A stretch of DNA of 64,000 bases from Planctomycetaceae bacterium (GTDB taxonomy: Bacteria > Planctomycetota > Phycisphaerae > Phycisphaerales > UBA1924), in contig JAIYDA010000001.1 in assembly GCA_027487735.1 (NCBI GenBank), positions 1-64,000 on the forward strand. Direction: 5' to 3'. A program made the translations under genes and the position numbers. Positions 42,642 to 52,244 of the stretch are shown piece after piece (the first letter of the stretch is position 1; the number at the start of each line of letters is the position of its first letter). The notes under the pieces were generated by a model. The model was not told the DNA's origin and did not search any database. It saw only the letters and a program-made list of their open reading frames with translations.

Positions 42642-43373
42642 TTAGTGCGCGCCCGCCGGCTTGGCTTCGGGCTTGGATTCAGGCTTCGCTTCTGGCTTGG
42701 CATGATCATGGCCATCGTGCTTGCCGTCGTGCTTCGCATCGTGCCCGTGGGCCCCCACGGAGGTGCTCAGCGCGCCGGTCAGGCCCGTCACGGTGCGGCT
42801 GCGGCTCGCGGTGTTGCTCGCCTCGTGACCGCCATGCCCGTGCCCGTGCGAGTCGTGCTTGATCACGCTCTTGATGGCGGCAAACTTCTCTGCCCCCCAC
42901 TTGTCCTCGTACTTCTTCTTGGCAATGGTCGCGAAGCTGTTGGTGCCATCGCCCGAGCCGCCAGGAATCACCTGCTTGCCCTTGTCGGCATACACGCGGT
43001 CGCGCGTCAGCAGGTCGAGGCTGGTGAAGACCAGGAAAAGGGCCACGCACAAGATCGTGAACAGCATCACGATGGTGTTGATGGGGTTGTCGTACCGCAG
43101 CTGCATGAAGAACGCCATCACCAGCACGCACTTCACGGTCGCGATGATCATCGCGCCCACGATGTTGATCCACCCCGGGAGCACGATGTTGAAATAGTCC
43201 ATGATCCAAACTTCAAGCTGCGCAACGCCCACCGTGAGCAGCGTGAAGAACAGCAGCAGCCCCAGGATGGTGCCCAGCGTGATGGGCGGCACGATGACGT
43301 GACCATGGCTGTGGCCATGATCGCCTGAGCCGTGCGAACCGTGAGTGTCGTGCGATGCAACGGAAGCGGACAT
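42642..43373 (-). CDS. cytochrome c oxidase subunit IV (CtaF/CoxD type), His-rich tails
   Basis: The 243-residue protein contains three membrane helices (GLLLFFTLLTVGVAQLEVWI, IIATVKCVLVMAFFMQLRYD, TIVMLFTILCVALFLVFTSL) in the pattern of prokaryotic subunit IV. Both ends are extended: residues 6-25 are SHDTHGSHGSGDHGHSHGH, and the last ~75 residues contain HGHGHGGHE and KHDGKHDGHDH with a lysine/proline/alanine stretch (KPEAKPESKPEAKP). The tails could bind copper or zinc. ATG 43373 follows GGAG by 8 bases. It is the last canonical oxidase subunit gene. Confidence 0.8.
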   Translation of the reverse strand: MSASVASHDTHGSHGSGDHGHSHGHVIVPPITLGTILGLLLFFTLLTVGVAQLEVWIMDYFNIVLPGWINIVGAMIIATVKCVLVMAFFMQLRYDNPINTIVMLFTILCVALFLVFTSLDLLTRDRVYADKGKQVIPGGSGDGTNSFATIAKKKYEDKWGAEKFAAIKSVIKHDSHGHGHGGHEASNTASRSRTVTGLTGALSTSVGAHGHDAKHDGKHDGHDHAKPEAKPESKPEAKPAGAH

Positions 43374-43478
43374 GGGGAAGGCTCCGGAAGTAGACAGCAA
43401 TCAAGCGAGCAAGCAGAAGCGATGCGAGAAGGCGAATGATGGGCCCACTTTGCCCGTGCGTTCATTGTGCCCGGTGCG

Positions 43479-44294
43479 TTAGTGAATGAGATACAGCAGC
43501 GGGAACAGGAAGATCCAGACCAGATCGACAAGGTGCCAGTACAGGCCCGTGATCTCGACGAAGGTGTAGTGCCCCGGGCCATAGTGCCCCTTGCGAGCCC
43601 GCCACCACGCCCGCGCGATCAGGGCCATGCCGATGACAACGTGGCTCGCGTGGATGACCGTGCCCGAGTAATACACCGCCCACCAGATGGGCATCTGCGG
43701 GCTACTCGCAAACGGATAGTCAAACATCTTGCCCGGACGCTTGCCGCCATACCCCTCGACGAACTGAATGAGCCCGCCCAGCTTTGCCTGCTCGGGCACG
43801 ATGTTCGCCGTGTACTTGCTCAGCGCGGGGTCGAACGAGAAGAAGTACCCCGACCACTTGGGCATGTACTCAAACCCAAACTTCACGAGCAGGAAGGTGA
43901 GGCCAGCGAAGAAGGTGATGACGAGCATCCGGCGGGCGCGCTCTTGCTTGTCGGTCTGAAAGCAGTAGATCGCATAGGCCATCGTGAAGCTGCTCACCAG
44001 CAGCACCACGGTGTTGATGGTGCCCACCTTCCAGTCCAGCGCTTTGCTGCCCTCGGCCCAGGCCTCGGGGTACATCGCGCGGAAGAGCGCGTACGCACAG
44101 AAGATGCCCGCAAACAGGAGCACTTCCGTGCTCAAAAAGAGCCAGAAGCCAAACTTGCTGGCCTCGAACTCATCGTGCGAGTTGCGAAAGTGGTGCCCGA
44201 ACTTGTAGCGTGCCCAGAGCGGGCGCGCATCAGCCGCTGCGCCACCAGACTGGCCACCGGGCTGGCCACTCGACTGGGTTGGATACGTGCTCAT
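43479..44294 (-). CDS. ctaE: cytochrome c oxidase subunit III
   Basis: The 271-residue protein has the usual seven-helix subunit III plan: an N-terminal helix with EASKFGFWLFLSTEVLLFAG, then INTVVLLVSSFTMAYAI, VITFFAGLTFLLVKFGFEY and the last helices (GTVIHASHVVIGMALIARAW, GLYWHLVDLVWIFLFPLLYL). The E residues near the first helix and the H residues in the last two are conserved. ATG 44294 (MSTYPT) has GAGG 6 bases before it and is preferred to ATG 44306. Confidence 0.92.
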   Translation of the reverse strand: MSTYPTQSSGQPGGQSGGAAADARPLWARYKFGHHFRNSHDEFEASKFGFWLFLSTEVLLFAGIFCAYALFRAMYPEAWAEGSKALDWKVGTINTVVLLVSSFTMAYAIYCFQTDKQERARRMLVITFFAGLTFLLVKFGFEYMPKWSGYFFSFDPALSKYTANIVPEQAKLGGLIQFVEGYGGKRPGKMFDYPFASSPQMPIWWAVYYSGTVIHASHVVIGMALIARAWWRARKGHYGPGHYTFVEITGLYWHLVDLVWIFLFPLLYLIH

Positions 44295-44419
44295 CGCGAA
44301 CCTCATCCTTCAGTTGCTCCGCTTCCCCTGCGGTCATCCTCATCAAACGCCATCGATCGCAAACCTCGGACAATGCCGCTGCGAGCGTGCTTCGGCTTCG
44401 CAGCGACCAGAAAACTCAC

Positions 44420-46186
44420 TTAGTGCCCGCCGCCCTTGTGGCTCGTCAGCTCGGCGCCACTCAGCTGGGGCTTCACGCCCTCGGGCACGGGCCAGTCGGC
44501 TTCCTTCCAGCCTGGCGGCACGACGCGGTCAAAGTCGTATGGGCCATGCGTGCACACTGGCTCGTGCGCAAAGTTGTGCTCGATGGGCGGGCTGTCGGCA
44601 GCCCATTCCATTGTCAGGCCGCCCCACGGGTTCTGGGCCGCCTTCTTGCCAGCCGCGAGGCTGTGGATGAACACGAAGAGGTGGATGAAGAAGCCCACCG
44701 CGAGGATGTAGCTGCCGATCGTGCTGATCTGGTGGTAGATCTGGAAGTCCTCGACGTAGCTCGCATACCGGCGCGGCATGCCCTGCACGCCCATGAAGAA
44801 CTGCGTGAAGAACGTGACGTTGAACCCGATGAAGACGACGATCGCGCCGATGTTCGCCCAGAAGGCGTTGTACATCTTGCCAAACATCTTGGGCCACCAG
44901 TGGTGCAGGCCCGCCAGCAGCGCGATGATCGTGCCGCCCATCATCACATAGTGGAAGTGCGCAACCACGAAGTAGCTGTCGTGCAGGTGCAGGTCGGTGC
45001 TCAGCGTTGCCAGGGGCAGGCCCGTCAGGCCGCCGATGGCAAACAGGACGAGGAAGTTCACCGCATAGATCATGGGCGTCGTCAGGCTGATGCTGCCCTT
45101 GTAGAGCGTCGCAATCCAGTTGAACATCTTGACCGCGGTCGGAATCGCCACGAGGAACGTCAGCCCCGAAAAGATCGCGCTCGCCATCTCGCTCATGCTC
45201 GTGAACATGTGGTGGCCCCACACCAGGAAGGCCACCGCCGCGATCGCAAGGCTCGCAAACGCCATGCTCTTGTAGCCGAAGATCGCCTTGCGGCTGTGCA
45301 CCGGGATGACCTCGTTGATGATCGCCATCGCGGGCAGAATCATCACGTACACCACCGGGTGGCTGTAGAACCAGAAGAAGTGCTGATAGAGCACCGGGTC
45401 GCCGCCCTTTGCCGGGTCGAAGATGCCGATGCCAAACAGACGCTCAAACGTCAGCAGCAGCAGCGTAATGCCGATGACGGGCGTCGCAAGCACCTGGATG
45501 ATGCTCGTGGCATACAAGCCCCAGACGAACAGTGGCATGTCAAACCAGCCCATGCCCGGAGCGCGAAGCTTGTGCACCGTCACGACAAAGTTCAGGCCCG
45601 TCAGGATGCTGCTAAAGCCCAGGATGAACGCGCCAAGCACCATGTACACCACGCGCATCATGTCCGCGTCGGTGCTGGTGCTGTAGGGCGTATAGAACGT
45701 CCACCCGGTATCCACGCCTCCCAGCACGATGCTGCTCACCGCGAAGATGCTGCCAATGACGTAGATATACCAGCTCAGCAGGTTCAGCCGTGGGAAGGCA
45801 ACGTCCTTCGCGCCCAGCATGAGCGGAATCAGGAAGTTGCCCAGGCTCGCGGGCACGCTGGGCACAATGACCATGAACACCATGATCGCCCCGTGCAGCG
45901 TGAACAGGCGGTTATAGATGTCGTTGCCCGTTGCCACGCTCGTCGCGTCCGCAGGGCCAAACAACTGCCCCGTCACCTGCCCCGCCTCGTTGATGCGGAC
46001 AGGGTCCCACAGCTCGGTGCGCAGCGCAACCGCCGCGACCCCGCCCAGGAAAAACATGAAGAGCACCGCGAAGAGATACATCACGCCGATCTTCTTGTGA
46101 TCGACGGTCGTCGCCCAGTCAAGGACCGTGGCGAGCGTGCCGCCCTTGGGCGTCAGGTAACTGCCATGATGGTGGTCGTGTGCCAT
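44420..46186 (-). CDS. ctaD: cytochrome c oxidase subunit I (aa3-type, A2 form)
   Basis: The 588-residue 12-helix core subunit contains the oxygen-reducing site. The CuB ligands are in [13 protein letters not shown] and WGHHMF, the cross-linked His-Tyr pair being in HPVVY. Heme ligands lie in [15 protein letters not shown], and the first heme a ligand is in [17 protein letters not shown]. The glutamate of A1 oxidases is absent and YS precedes HP, the signature of A2 proton channels. The N-terminus ([11 protein letters not shown]) and the end (SHKGGGH) are His-rich, as in other subunits here. ATG 46186 follows GGAGTGA by 8 bases. Confidence 0.97.
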   Translation of the reverse strand: MAHDHHHGSYLTPKGGTLATVLDWATTVDHKKIGVMYLFAVLFMFFLGGVAAVALRTELWDPVRINEAGQVTGQLFGPADATSVATGNDIYNRLFTLHGAIMVFMVIVPSVPASLGNFLIPLMLGAKDVAFPRLNLLSWYIYVIGSIFAVSSIVLGGVDTGWTFYTPYSTSTDADMMRVVYMVLGAFILGFSSILTGLNFVVTVHKLRAPGMGWFDMPLFVWGLYATSIIQVLATPVIGITLLLLTFERLFGIGIFDPAKGGDPVLYQHFFWFYSHPVVYVMILPAMAIINEVIPVHSRKAIFGYKSMAFASLAIAAVAFLVWGHHMFTSMSEMASAIFSGLTFLVAIPTAVKMFNWIATLYKGSISLTTPMIYAVNFLVLFAIGGLTGLPLATLSTDLHLHDSYFVVAHFHYVMMGGTIIALLAGLHHWWPKMFGKMYNAFWANIGAIVVFIGFNVTFFTQFFMGVQGMPRRYASYVEDFQIYHQISTIGSYILAVGFFIHLFVFIHSLAAGKKAAQNPWGGLTMEWAADSPPIEHNFAHEPVCTHGPYDFDRVVPPGWKEADWPVPEGVKPQLSGAELTSHKGGGH

Positions 46187-46313
46187 ACGTCATTCACTCC
46201 AGTGCATTCGTCCGGGCGACGATCATGCGTCGCGGCGGGGAAAAGTCTCGCAGTCTCTCAGCTTGCAGTTTCTCGGTCAGTCGTCACGTCCTCGCGCTTT
46301 CAGATCTTCGGCT

Positions 46314-47585
46314 TTAGCTCTTGGGCTTCGGTGCCTCAGCGGCCGTCGCCTCATCAGGCGTCGTCGCCGGGGCCTTGTCGCTCAGGCTCTTCATGTAGGC
46401 AATCAGCGCATCAACCTTCTTGGGGCTCAGCATGCTCTCGCTCCAAGGGGTCATGCCGTTCGGGTAGCCCTTGCGAATGTGCATCGCGGGATAGCGAATG
46501 CTCATCAGCATGTGGTTGTCATCCGCCATGTACGTCCTCCCGTCCGCGTACATGTGCTCATACCCAAACCAGTTCAGCCACGTCGGCCCCGTGTTGGGCG
46601 AGCCATCCACGCTGTGGCAGCTCGCACAGTTCGCGCGGAAGACCCGCTGACCGACCTCAACGGGCGACCCGCTCTCCGCCTTTTCCTGCGTCAGCACCAG
46701 CCACTGCTCATACGCCTCCTTGGGCACCACGCGAATGATCGCCGCCATCTCGCTGTGGCTCGTGCCGCAATACTCGGCGCAGAACACCCAGTGGTCGGTG
46801 TAGGGCACGCCCTTGAGCTGCTCGATGAACGGTGGCAGCACCTTGTATCGAATCGGGTTGGTCGTATCGCTGAAGGTCGCCTGTGCATCGTGCTGCGCGA
46901 TGCTCTCGGGCATGCGGGCCGCGTCGGGCCCCGGGGCCTTCGCCGTAAATGTCATGAACGTGAAGCGGTTGGGCAGAAGGTCCTGCTTGATGCGGAAGTC
47001 GGGCACCCAGAAGCTGTGCATCACGTCCGTGCTGTTCATCCGCAGCTTGATGGGCGTCTCGGCAGGCACATAGAACACGGGAACGGGCTCGGCGCCAATA
47101 CGCGCGCCCGACGAGCCGCTGTCCACCGCAAAGCCGTTGGGATACTCAAACTTCCAGCTCCACTTAAAGCCCGTGAGCCGAATCTCCATCGCGTTGCCCG
47201 CGGGCGTCATCTTCTTCATGTAGTCGCGGAAGCCCACGACAAAGATGCCCGCAAGCAGAATCGTCGGCAACACCGTCCATGCGATCTCCAGGGGCGTGCT
47301 GTGGCTCGGGCTCTGCGGCGCGGCCTTGCCCGGCACGCGGCGGTACTTCACGATGAAGTACACCATGAGGCCCATGAGGAACACGAACCAGAAGACGCAG
47401 AACCACCATAAGAACATGAACATGCTGTCCGTGCTGCGAGCAAGCTCGGTGGCGGGCTGGGCGCGAAGCCACAGCTTGTGCCAGAAGCCGCTGTTGAGCA
47501 GGCCATCTTCCTGCGTGCCCGTGCTGAGAACCAGCATCGACGACGCAGACAGCAGAGCATGGGCGAAGCTGGAGATCAGCATCAC
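46314..47585 (-). CDS. ctaC: cytochrome c oxidase subunit II with fused cytochrome c
   Basis: The 423-residue protein has two membrane helices (FMFLWWFCVFWFVFLMGLMV, TVLPTILLAGIFVVGF), the conserved GFKWSWKFEYPNG, the first CuA ligand in VMHSFWVPDF and the CuA loop CAEYCGTSHSEM. A C-terminal cytochrome c domain follows with CASCHSVDGS and late Met (RYPAMHIRKGYPNGM), making this a caa3-type oxidase. The start GTG 47585 overlaps the SCO stop as GTGA, with AAGAAGG 6 bases before it; ATG 47582 is an alternative. It accepts electrons from ActE/ActA or a soluble cytochrome. Confidence 0.95.
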   Translation of the reverse strand: MMLISSFAHALLSASSMLVLSTGTQEDGLLNSGFWHKLWLRAQPATELARSTDSMFMFLWWFCVFWFVFLMGLMVYFIVKYRRVPGKAAPQSPSHSTPLEIAWTVLPTILLAGIFVVGFRDYMKKMTPAGNAMEIRLTGFKWSWKFEYPNGFAVDSGSSGARIGAEPVPVFYVPAETPIKLRMNSTDVMHSFWVPDFRIKQDLLPNRFTFMTFTAKAPGPDAARMPESIAQHDAQATFSDTTNPIRYKVLPPFIEQLKGVPYTDHWVFCAEYCGTSHSEMAAIIRVVPKEAYEQWLVLTQEKAESGSPVEVGQRVFRANCASCHSVDGSPNTGPTWLNWFGYEHMYADGRTYMADDNHMLMSIRYPAMHIRKGYPNGMTPWSESMLSPKKVDALIAYMKSLSDKAPATTPDEATAAEAPKPKS

Positions 47586-48661
47586 GGGGTACCTTCTTTC
47601 ATTCCGCCGCGCGGGATATCGCCCGCGACGGGTGCAATCCTGAGTTCACCGACGTTTCCATTCCCAGCCCCAAGACCAGCCCCAACACTGGCCCCCACCG
47701 CAGCCAAACGCGCCCGCTTCCGCAGCCGCTCGCCCGCGAGGAGCACACCCACCAATCCCGCCAGCGCCACGATCGTGACGACCCCGCCCACCTGCATCAC
47801 CCGAACCGCCTGCAGCGAGTAGCCGCCGCGCGTTGGGTCATACATATAGCAGAACGCCAGCAGCCGATCTCCCAGCGTGCGCACCAGCTTCCCCTCGCTC
47901 GCCTCCATCAGGGCCAGACGCAAGTCGCGCGGCTCCTGCTTGAAGCCATAGAGATACCGGCTGAGCTTGCCATCGGGCGTGATGATGAACGCGACGACCG
48001 GATGGCTGAACTCGCCGTTGGGCAGCTTGCGGAACTGATAACCCACCGCGTTCGCGAGCTTCGCGACGCTGTCGCTGTCGCCCGTATGAAACTGCCAGGC
48101 CTTGCTCGCCTTCTCGCGTGCATCTGGCGTGAAGCTGCGGCGGTAGCCCTCGAAGTACTTCGTCTTGGCAGCGCTGCTCACCTCGGGGCTCTCGCGGTCG
48201 TCGATGCTGAAGAACAGCGCGTTGTACTCGCTGCCCAGCGTGAAGTCCAAGTCCTCAAAGGTCTGCGTCATCTTGCTCATCAAGACGTCGCACACAATCG
48301 GGCAGCGGTAGTACACCATCATCAACACCGTGGGCTTGGCCTGCCCGCCAAACGCAGCCGCCGTGCCGCCGCGCCCGTCTTCGGTCTTGAAGTAATCGCC
48401 CAAGCGCACCAGCTTGCCCTCGCTGCTCGTAAACAGCAGCTCCATGGGCAGCGTGCTGCCCACGCGCTCTTCCACCGTCAGCCCGCGAATCTCGCTGGGG
48501 TCTTGCGCGGGCATTGCTTCGCTTGCCGCCCCACCACTCGCTGCCGAGGCACCATCAGCGAACGCGGCACCCGCGCCTGCGGCGATCGCGCCGCACGCAA
48601 GCAGCATGCGCACCGACCGAAGGTCGATGCAGCGAGCGAAGATGGTGCGAAGCGGATTCAT
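47582..48661 (-). CDS. sco1: SCO1/SenC family copper chaperone
   Basis: The 359-residue protein has a signal peptide (LACGAIAAGAGAAFADG), the thioredoxin-like SCO core with copper ligands CPIVCDVLM (CxxxC) and a later H (FSHPVVAFIITPDG), then a C-terminal membrane helix (VVTIVALAGLVGVLLAG) with a basic tail. The C-terminal helix makes it longer than usual SCO proteins. It loads copper into the CuA site of the CtaC encoded immediately downstream; the two genes overlap by 4 bases, implying coupled translation. Confidence 0.9.
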   Translation of the reverse strand: MNPLRTIFARCIDLRSVRMLLACGAIAAGAGAAFADGASAASGGAASEAMPAQDPSEIRGLTVEERVGSTLPMELLFTSSEGKLVRLGDYFKTEDGRGGTAAAFGGQAKPTVLMMVYYRCPIVCDVLMSKMTQTFEDLDFTLGSEYNALFFSIDDRESPEVSSAAKTKYFEGYRRSFTPDAREKASKAWQFHTGDSDSVAKLANAVGYQFRKLPNGEFSHPVVAFIITPDGKLSRYLYGFKQEPRDLRLALMEASEGKLVRTLGDRLLAFCYMYDPTRGGYSLQAVRVMQVGGVVTIVALAGLVGVLLAGERLRKRARLAAVGASVGAGLGAGNGNVGELRIAPVAGDIPRGGMKEGTP

Positions 48662-48784
48662 CACGACTTTCTCACAAGTTCACACACGCCAACTCAAGAC
48701 ATCCAACCCAAGACATACAACTCAAGCTCGGGCGAAACGACCATCCTTGCAATCCACACCCGACACGAAGTCCATACGAATCGT

Positions 48785-49243
48785 TCACTCCGGCGAATAC
48801 AACGTCCCCGGCGCAAGCGTGCCCTTGGGCTGCGGCAAGGGCTTGGTCCCCTCGCCATACTTCGCCAGCACCTTGTCCATCGCCGCCGACAACGGAATCT
48901 GCACCGTCTTCTTCTGCGCGTCGAGCACCTTGAACTGCGCTTCCATCAGGTCGCGCTCCACGCGCTCGCGCTGCGGGCGATACTCCGCCGCGAGCGAGCG
49001 CTCGGTGATCGTCTCTTGCTTCAGCATGTTCGTGTGGTTGAAGGCAACCGCCAGCGCCACCACCGACACCGTCACAAACGCGACGATGCCCAGAAACACG
49101 CCGATCAACATGCCAAAGTTGATCTTGCCGTGCCCTGCCTGCGGCGCGGGCTCGGTCGCGTCGTGCGTGTGCCACTGGTCGGCATGCCCGGCATGGTCAT
49201 CATGCCCGGCGTGATCAGAATGGGAATGGACAGTTTGTGCCAT
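48785..49243 (-). CDS. small His-rich membrane protein of the act-cox operon
   Basis: The 152-residue protein begins with a histidine-rich segment (HSHSDHAGHDDHAGHADQW, residues 6-24), followed by one membrane helix (GVFLGIVAFVTVSVVALAVA, about 47-66) and an ~85-residue helical periplasmic domain (ERSLAAEYRPQRERVERDLM) ending PGTLYSPE. I do not recognise the family. Its position between actF and the SCO gene and its metal-binding N-terminus suggest copper handling or supercomplex assembly; a structural linker is equally possible. No SD is clear before ATG 49243. Confidence 0.7.
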   Translation of the reverse strand: MAQTVHSHSDHAGHDDHAGHADQWHTHDATEPAPQAGHGKINFGMLIGVFLGIVAFVTVSVVALAVAFNHTNMLKQETITERSLAAEYRPQRERVERDLMEAQFKVLDAQKKTVQIPLSAAMDKVLAKYGEGTKPLPQPKGTLAPGTLYSPE

Positions 49244-49438
49244 GCTTCACACTCGCAATGCCGGGGGCAGTCTGCCCGCCCCTAGCGAAGGAACCCAACA
49301 AGTGATTTCGTACTGCTCAGAACCGTAGATTGTTGTTTCACAGCACGAAACGATCATTTTCACGAAATCTCGAAACTTCCGGAAGGTCGCCAAGGTTTCT
49401 ACTGGCTTTCCTGTCCGCCCCACGACCGACTTCACCCC
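49244..49438. promoter_or_regulatory. 195-base gap with possible internal promoter or regulatory site
   Basis: Longest internal gap in the downstream half of the operon. It is AT-richer than its surroundings and holds the perfect palindrome CTTCCGGAAG (49376-49385) and two similar TTTCGTG segments on the minus strand. An internal promoter for the SCO/oxidase part is possible, but no convincing -35/-10 pair is seen. Confidence 0.3.
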
Positions 49439-50737
49439 TCACACGTAGTTCTTGTGCTCCAAGGCTTCACCCATGTAGGGGTCATTCACCCCAACCAAGG
49501 GCAACGACCCGACCTTGGCAATCACCAGCCCCAGGAACGCCAGCAGCACGCCACCGATCCCCAGCACATCCAGGTGGGCACCTCCCAGGCCAGGCCCATC
49601 ACCCGTCGGATAGACCATGGGCCGAACAACCCAGAAGATGTCCGCCACGTGCACGATCATGAACCACACGCCGGTCGCCATCAGCAAGCCGCGGACCTTC
49701 TTCACGTGCCGCGACAGGATGAACAAGAACGGCACGGCAAAGTGCCCGATCATCAGGAACGCGCCGAGATACTGCCACCCCAGCGTCTTGCGGTGCAGAT
49801 AGAAAGCGGTCTCTTCCGGGATGTTGCTGTACCAGTACAGGAAGTATTGGCAGAAGCTGATGTACGCCCAGAAGACCGTGAACGCGAACATGAGCTTGCC
49901 GAGGTCGTGGAAGTGCTCCTCGGTCACGACGCCGCGCAGCTTGCCCTTGCCGAGCAGCACCGCAAGCACGACCGCGACAAAACCAAGCCCTGAGAAGGCC
50001 GCGGTCGCGAAGTAGTAGACGCCCCACATCGTGCTGAAGAACTTGAAGTCCACGCCCATGAGATAGTCAAACGCTGCGAACGACAGCGTGAGCGCGAACA
50101 CAGGCAGGCCCCACGCGCTGGTGAAGCGCACCTGAGCCGCAAGCTTCGCCGCCGTCGCCGGGTCGCTCGTCGCGTCCATCTTGCGGGCGTTGCCCACCAC
50201 GATGTGCGTGAGATACCACCATGCCGCACCATAGAACAGCGTGCGTGCGATGAAGAACAGCGGCAGATCGCCAGGCCCGCCCACACCCCAGAAGTACACG
50301 GCCTTCTTCGCGAGCAGGTAGTCGCTCGCGAACTCAGGCCGCAGCCATTGCAGCATCAGCCCCTTGCTCGCGATCTCGATGATGAGAATGACAACCAGCC
50401 CCAGCCACGCGATGGGCAGCAGGCTCGCGACATTCTCAAACTGCCGCTTGATCGTCGCGCCCCACCCCGCGTTGAGCAGGCTCCAGACCATGAGGAAGAA
50501 CAAGCAGCCCAGGCTGATGGCGATCACGCTCATCACGCCCACCGTGAAGGCCGCCATCGCGTGCATCGCGGTGCTGCCACCCTTGGACAGCCCAAGGCCC
50601 AGCCCCGCAGCAGCCAGCAGCACGCCCACAGCGACCAGGCCCGTGCCCAGCCCCTTGCCCGCTGGCGCACCGGCAGACCCGAGGGTGATGTTGTCGGCGC
50701 TCAGCAGCGTCGAAGGATTCGCATGCATGGAGCTCAC
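49439..50737 (-). CDS. actF: alternative complex III subunit ActF (NrfD-like)
   Basis: The 432-residue integral membrane protein has about ten helices, including VAVGVLLAAAGLGLGLSKGG, FLMVWSLLNAGWG and LGLVVILIIEIASKGLML, with a conserved YFWGVGGPGDLPLFFIAR segment. It is related to NrfD/ActC and forms part of the quinol-oxidising membrane core. The start is taken as GTG 50737, preceded by GGAGG at 6 bases and overlapping the actE stop as GTGA; ATG 50728 lies just inside. Confidence 0.88.
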   Translation of the reverse strand: MSSMHANPSTLLSADNITLGSAGAPAGKGLGTGLVAVGVLLAAAGLGLGLSKGGSTAMHAMAAFTVGVMSVIAISLGCLFFLMVWSLLNAGWGATIKRQFENVASLLPIAWLGLVVILIIEIASKGLMLQWLRPEFASDYLLAKKAVYFWGVGGPGDLPLFFIARTLFYGAAWWYLTHIVVGNARKMDATSDPATAAKLAAQVRFTSAWGLPVFALTLSFAAFDYLMGVDFKFFSTMWGVYYFATAAFSGLGFVAVVLAVLLGKGKLRGVVTEEHFHDLGKLMFAFTVFWAYISFCQYFLYWYSNIPEETAFYLHRKTLGWQYLGAFLMIGHFAVPFLFILSRHVKKVRGLLMATGVWFMIVHVADIFWVVRPMVYPTGDGPGLGGAHLDVLGIGGVLLAFLGLVIAKVGSLPLVGVNDPYMGEALEHKNYV

Positions 50738-51558
50738 GGAGCACCTCCTGTGGTCGGGGTCGTCGGCGGGGTCGTCGGCGGGGTCGTTGCCCCAGCAGGA
50801 GCAGCGCTGGCAGCCGCCTCGATCGCGGCCCGCACCTTCTCGCGCTGGGCCTCGGGCACGTCGCTCAGCGTCGCGCTGCGCGTCGCCTGCAGCACGCGGA
50901 TGTACGCCACGATCCGCCACGTGTCCTCAGCCGTGAGGGCGTGGGCATAGCCCGGCATCTTGTTCTGTGCGCCATCCGGGCTCCACACGCCGTTGCGGGC
51001 GATGTGATAGAGATACCCGTCCTTGGCAGTGTCCTGCGAAACATCGCGATACTTCTCATCATGGAAGTTGGGCAGCGGGTAGCTCCACTGCGACCCCACC
51101 GTGCCCTGGCCCGCGCCGTCGTAGCCGTGGCAGCTTGCGCAGCTGATGTTGTATCGCTCCTGCCCGCGCAGCAAGTCCTGCTGCGAGAACTTCACGGGCA
51201 CCTTGGCGATCCACGCGCCCTTGTCGTCCTTGCCTGCGTAGAACACAGGGTCGGCCTTCAGCAGGTCCTCGCGCTTCTCGCTCCAGGATGTGCTCCAGGC
51301 CTTGTCCTCGCTGGGCACAAACGCCTGGCGACCGAAGGGCACCGTGCCCGCCACGGGCTGACGCATCATGCGACCATCGGCAAAGAAGTTGCTCTCCCCC
51401 TGGGGCTCCCACTTTGGCGCATCGTCCAAGTCGGGAAAGAACTGCCGCGGGGGCTCGGTGCTCCGGTCGCCCCGGCAGCCTTGCAGCGTGCCCGCGCTCA
51501 GCGCGAGCGCCGCGAGCGTTGCGCACAGCACGGCAGGATGGTGTTCAAACTTCGTCAT
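50734..51558 (-). CDS. actE: alternative complex III subunit ActE, cytochrome c lipoprotein
   Basis: The 274-residue protein has a lipoprotein signal (LALSAGTLQGC, lipobox Cys near residue 28), then a cytochrome c domain with a single CASCHGYDGAG and a likely distal Met in NKMPGYAHALTAEDTWRIV. The C-terminal ~35 residues are an alanine/threonine/proline tail (TTPPTTPPTTPTTGGAP) of low complexity. It passes electrons from the complex to the oxidase. ATG 51558 is preceded by AGGGA. It overlaps actF by 4 bases. Confidence 0.9.
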   Translation of the reverse strand: MTKFEHHPAVLCATLAALALSAGTLQGCRGDRSTEPPRQFFPDLDDAPKWEPQGESNFFADGRMMRQPVAGTVPFGRQAFVPSEDKAWSTSWSEKREDLLKADPVFYAGKDDKGAWIAKVPVKFSQQDLLRGQERYNISCASCHGYDGAGQGTVGSQWSYPLPNFHDEKYRDVSQDTAKDGYLYHIARNGVWSPDGAQNKMPGYAHALTAEDTWRIVAYIRVLQATRSATLSDVPEAQREKVRAAIEAAASAAPAGATTPPTTPPTTPTTGGAP

Positions 51559-51671
51559 GATCGTTCCCTGTGGTTCCAGTCGCAGTCTTTCCAATCGCGG
51601 GGCTCTTCGTCGCGGTCGACCGGTCCCGAAAGCCGCCCGACCGCTGTTTGCTGTCCAAGCCTGCCAGCCGA

Positions 51672-52244
51672 TTACTCCTCCACCAGCTCGATGCTCGTCG
51701 CCCCTGCCTTCTCCAGCAGCGCACGCGTCTTCTCCGGATGGAAGTTGGGGTCCGCCGCCTCGATGCAGACGAAGTACTTGTCGTCGCTGCTGCGGAGGAA
51801 TCGCTCCTTCTTGAACAGCGGGTGGTTCCAGCGTGGCAACCCATTCAGCGCGAGCATGCCGATGATGCACGTGAACGCGCTGAGCAGAATGCCCAGCTCA
51901 AACGTGATGGGCACAAAGCTCTGCCAAGCCAGATAAGGCTGGCCAGCCGTGACCATCTTGTAGTCCACCGCGCTCATCCAGCTCTGCATCAAGAAGCCCA
52001 GCCCCGCCCCGCTGAAGCCACCAATGGCGACCAGCACGGGCAGAATCGTGCGCTTGATGCCCATCGCCTCTTCCATCCCGTGGATGGGAAAGGGGCTGAA
52101 GGTGTCCCACTTGCTGTAGCCCGCATCGCGCACCTGCTCGGCCGCGTGATACAGCGCAGCGGGCGTCGCAAACTCGGCGAGCACGCCGTAGATCTTCTCG
52201 TCACGATCGGTCACAAAGACGCGGCTTGAAGCGGCAATCTGCAT
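51672..52244 (-). CDS. actD: alternative complex III subunit ActD (DUF3341)
   Basis: The 190-residue protein has a soluble N-terminal domain (YGVLAEFATPAALYHAAEQV, YSKWDTFSPFPIHGME) and two membrane helices (ILPVLVAIGGFSGAGLGFLM and TFELGILLSAFTCIIGMLAL) around the conserved PITFELGIL. The family has no cofactors and stabilises the complex. Its ATG shares a base with the actC stop (TAATG), indicating translational coupling. Confidence 0.9.
   Translation of the reverse strand: MQIAASSRVFVTDRDEKIYGVLAEFATPAALYHAAEQVRDAGYSKWDTFSPFPIHGMEEAMGIKRTILPVLVAIGGFSGAGLGFLMQSWMSAVDYKMVTAGQPYLAWQSFVPITFELGILLSAFTCIIGMLALNGLPRWNHPLFKKERFLRSSDDKYFVCIEAADPNFHPEKTRALLEKAGATSIELVEE

Noticed and set aside
44210-46738. 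842-codon plus-strand frame opposite oxidase subunit I
   Set aside because: It is antisense to a certain ctaD, with His/Asp/Arg-rich composition typical of reading GC-rich codons backwards.
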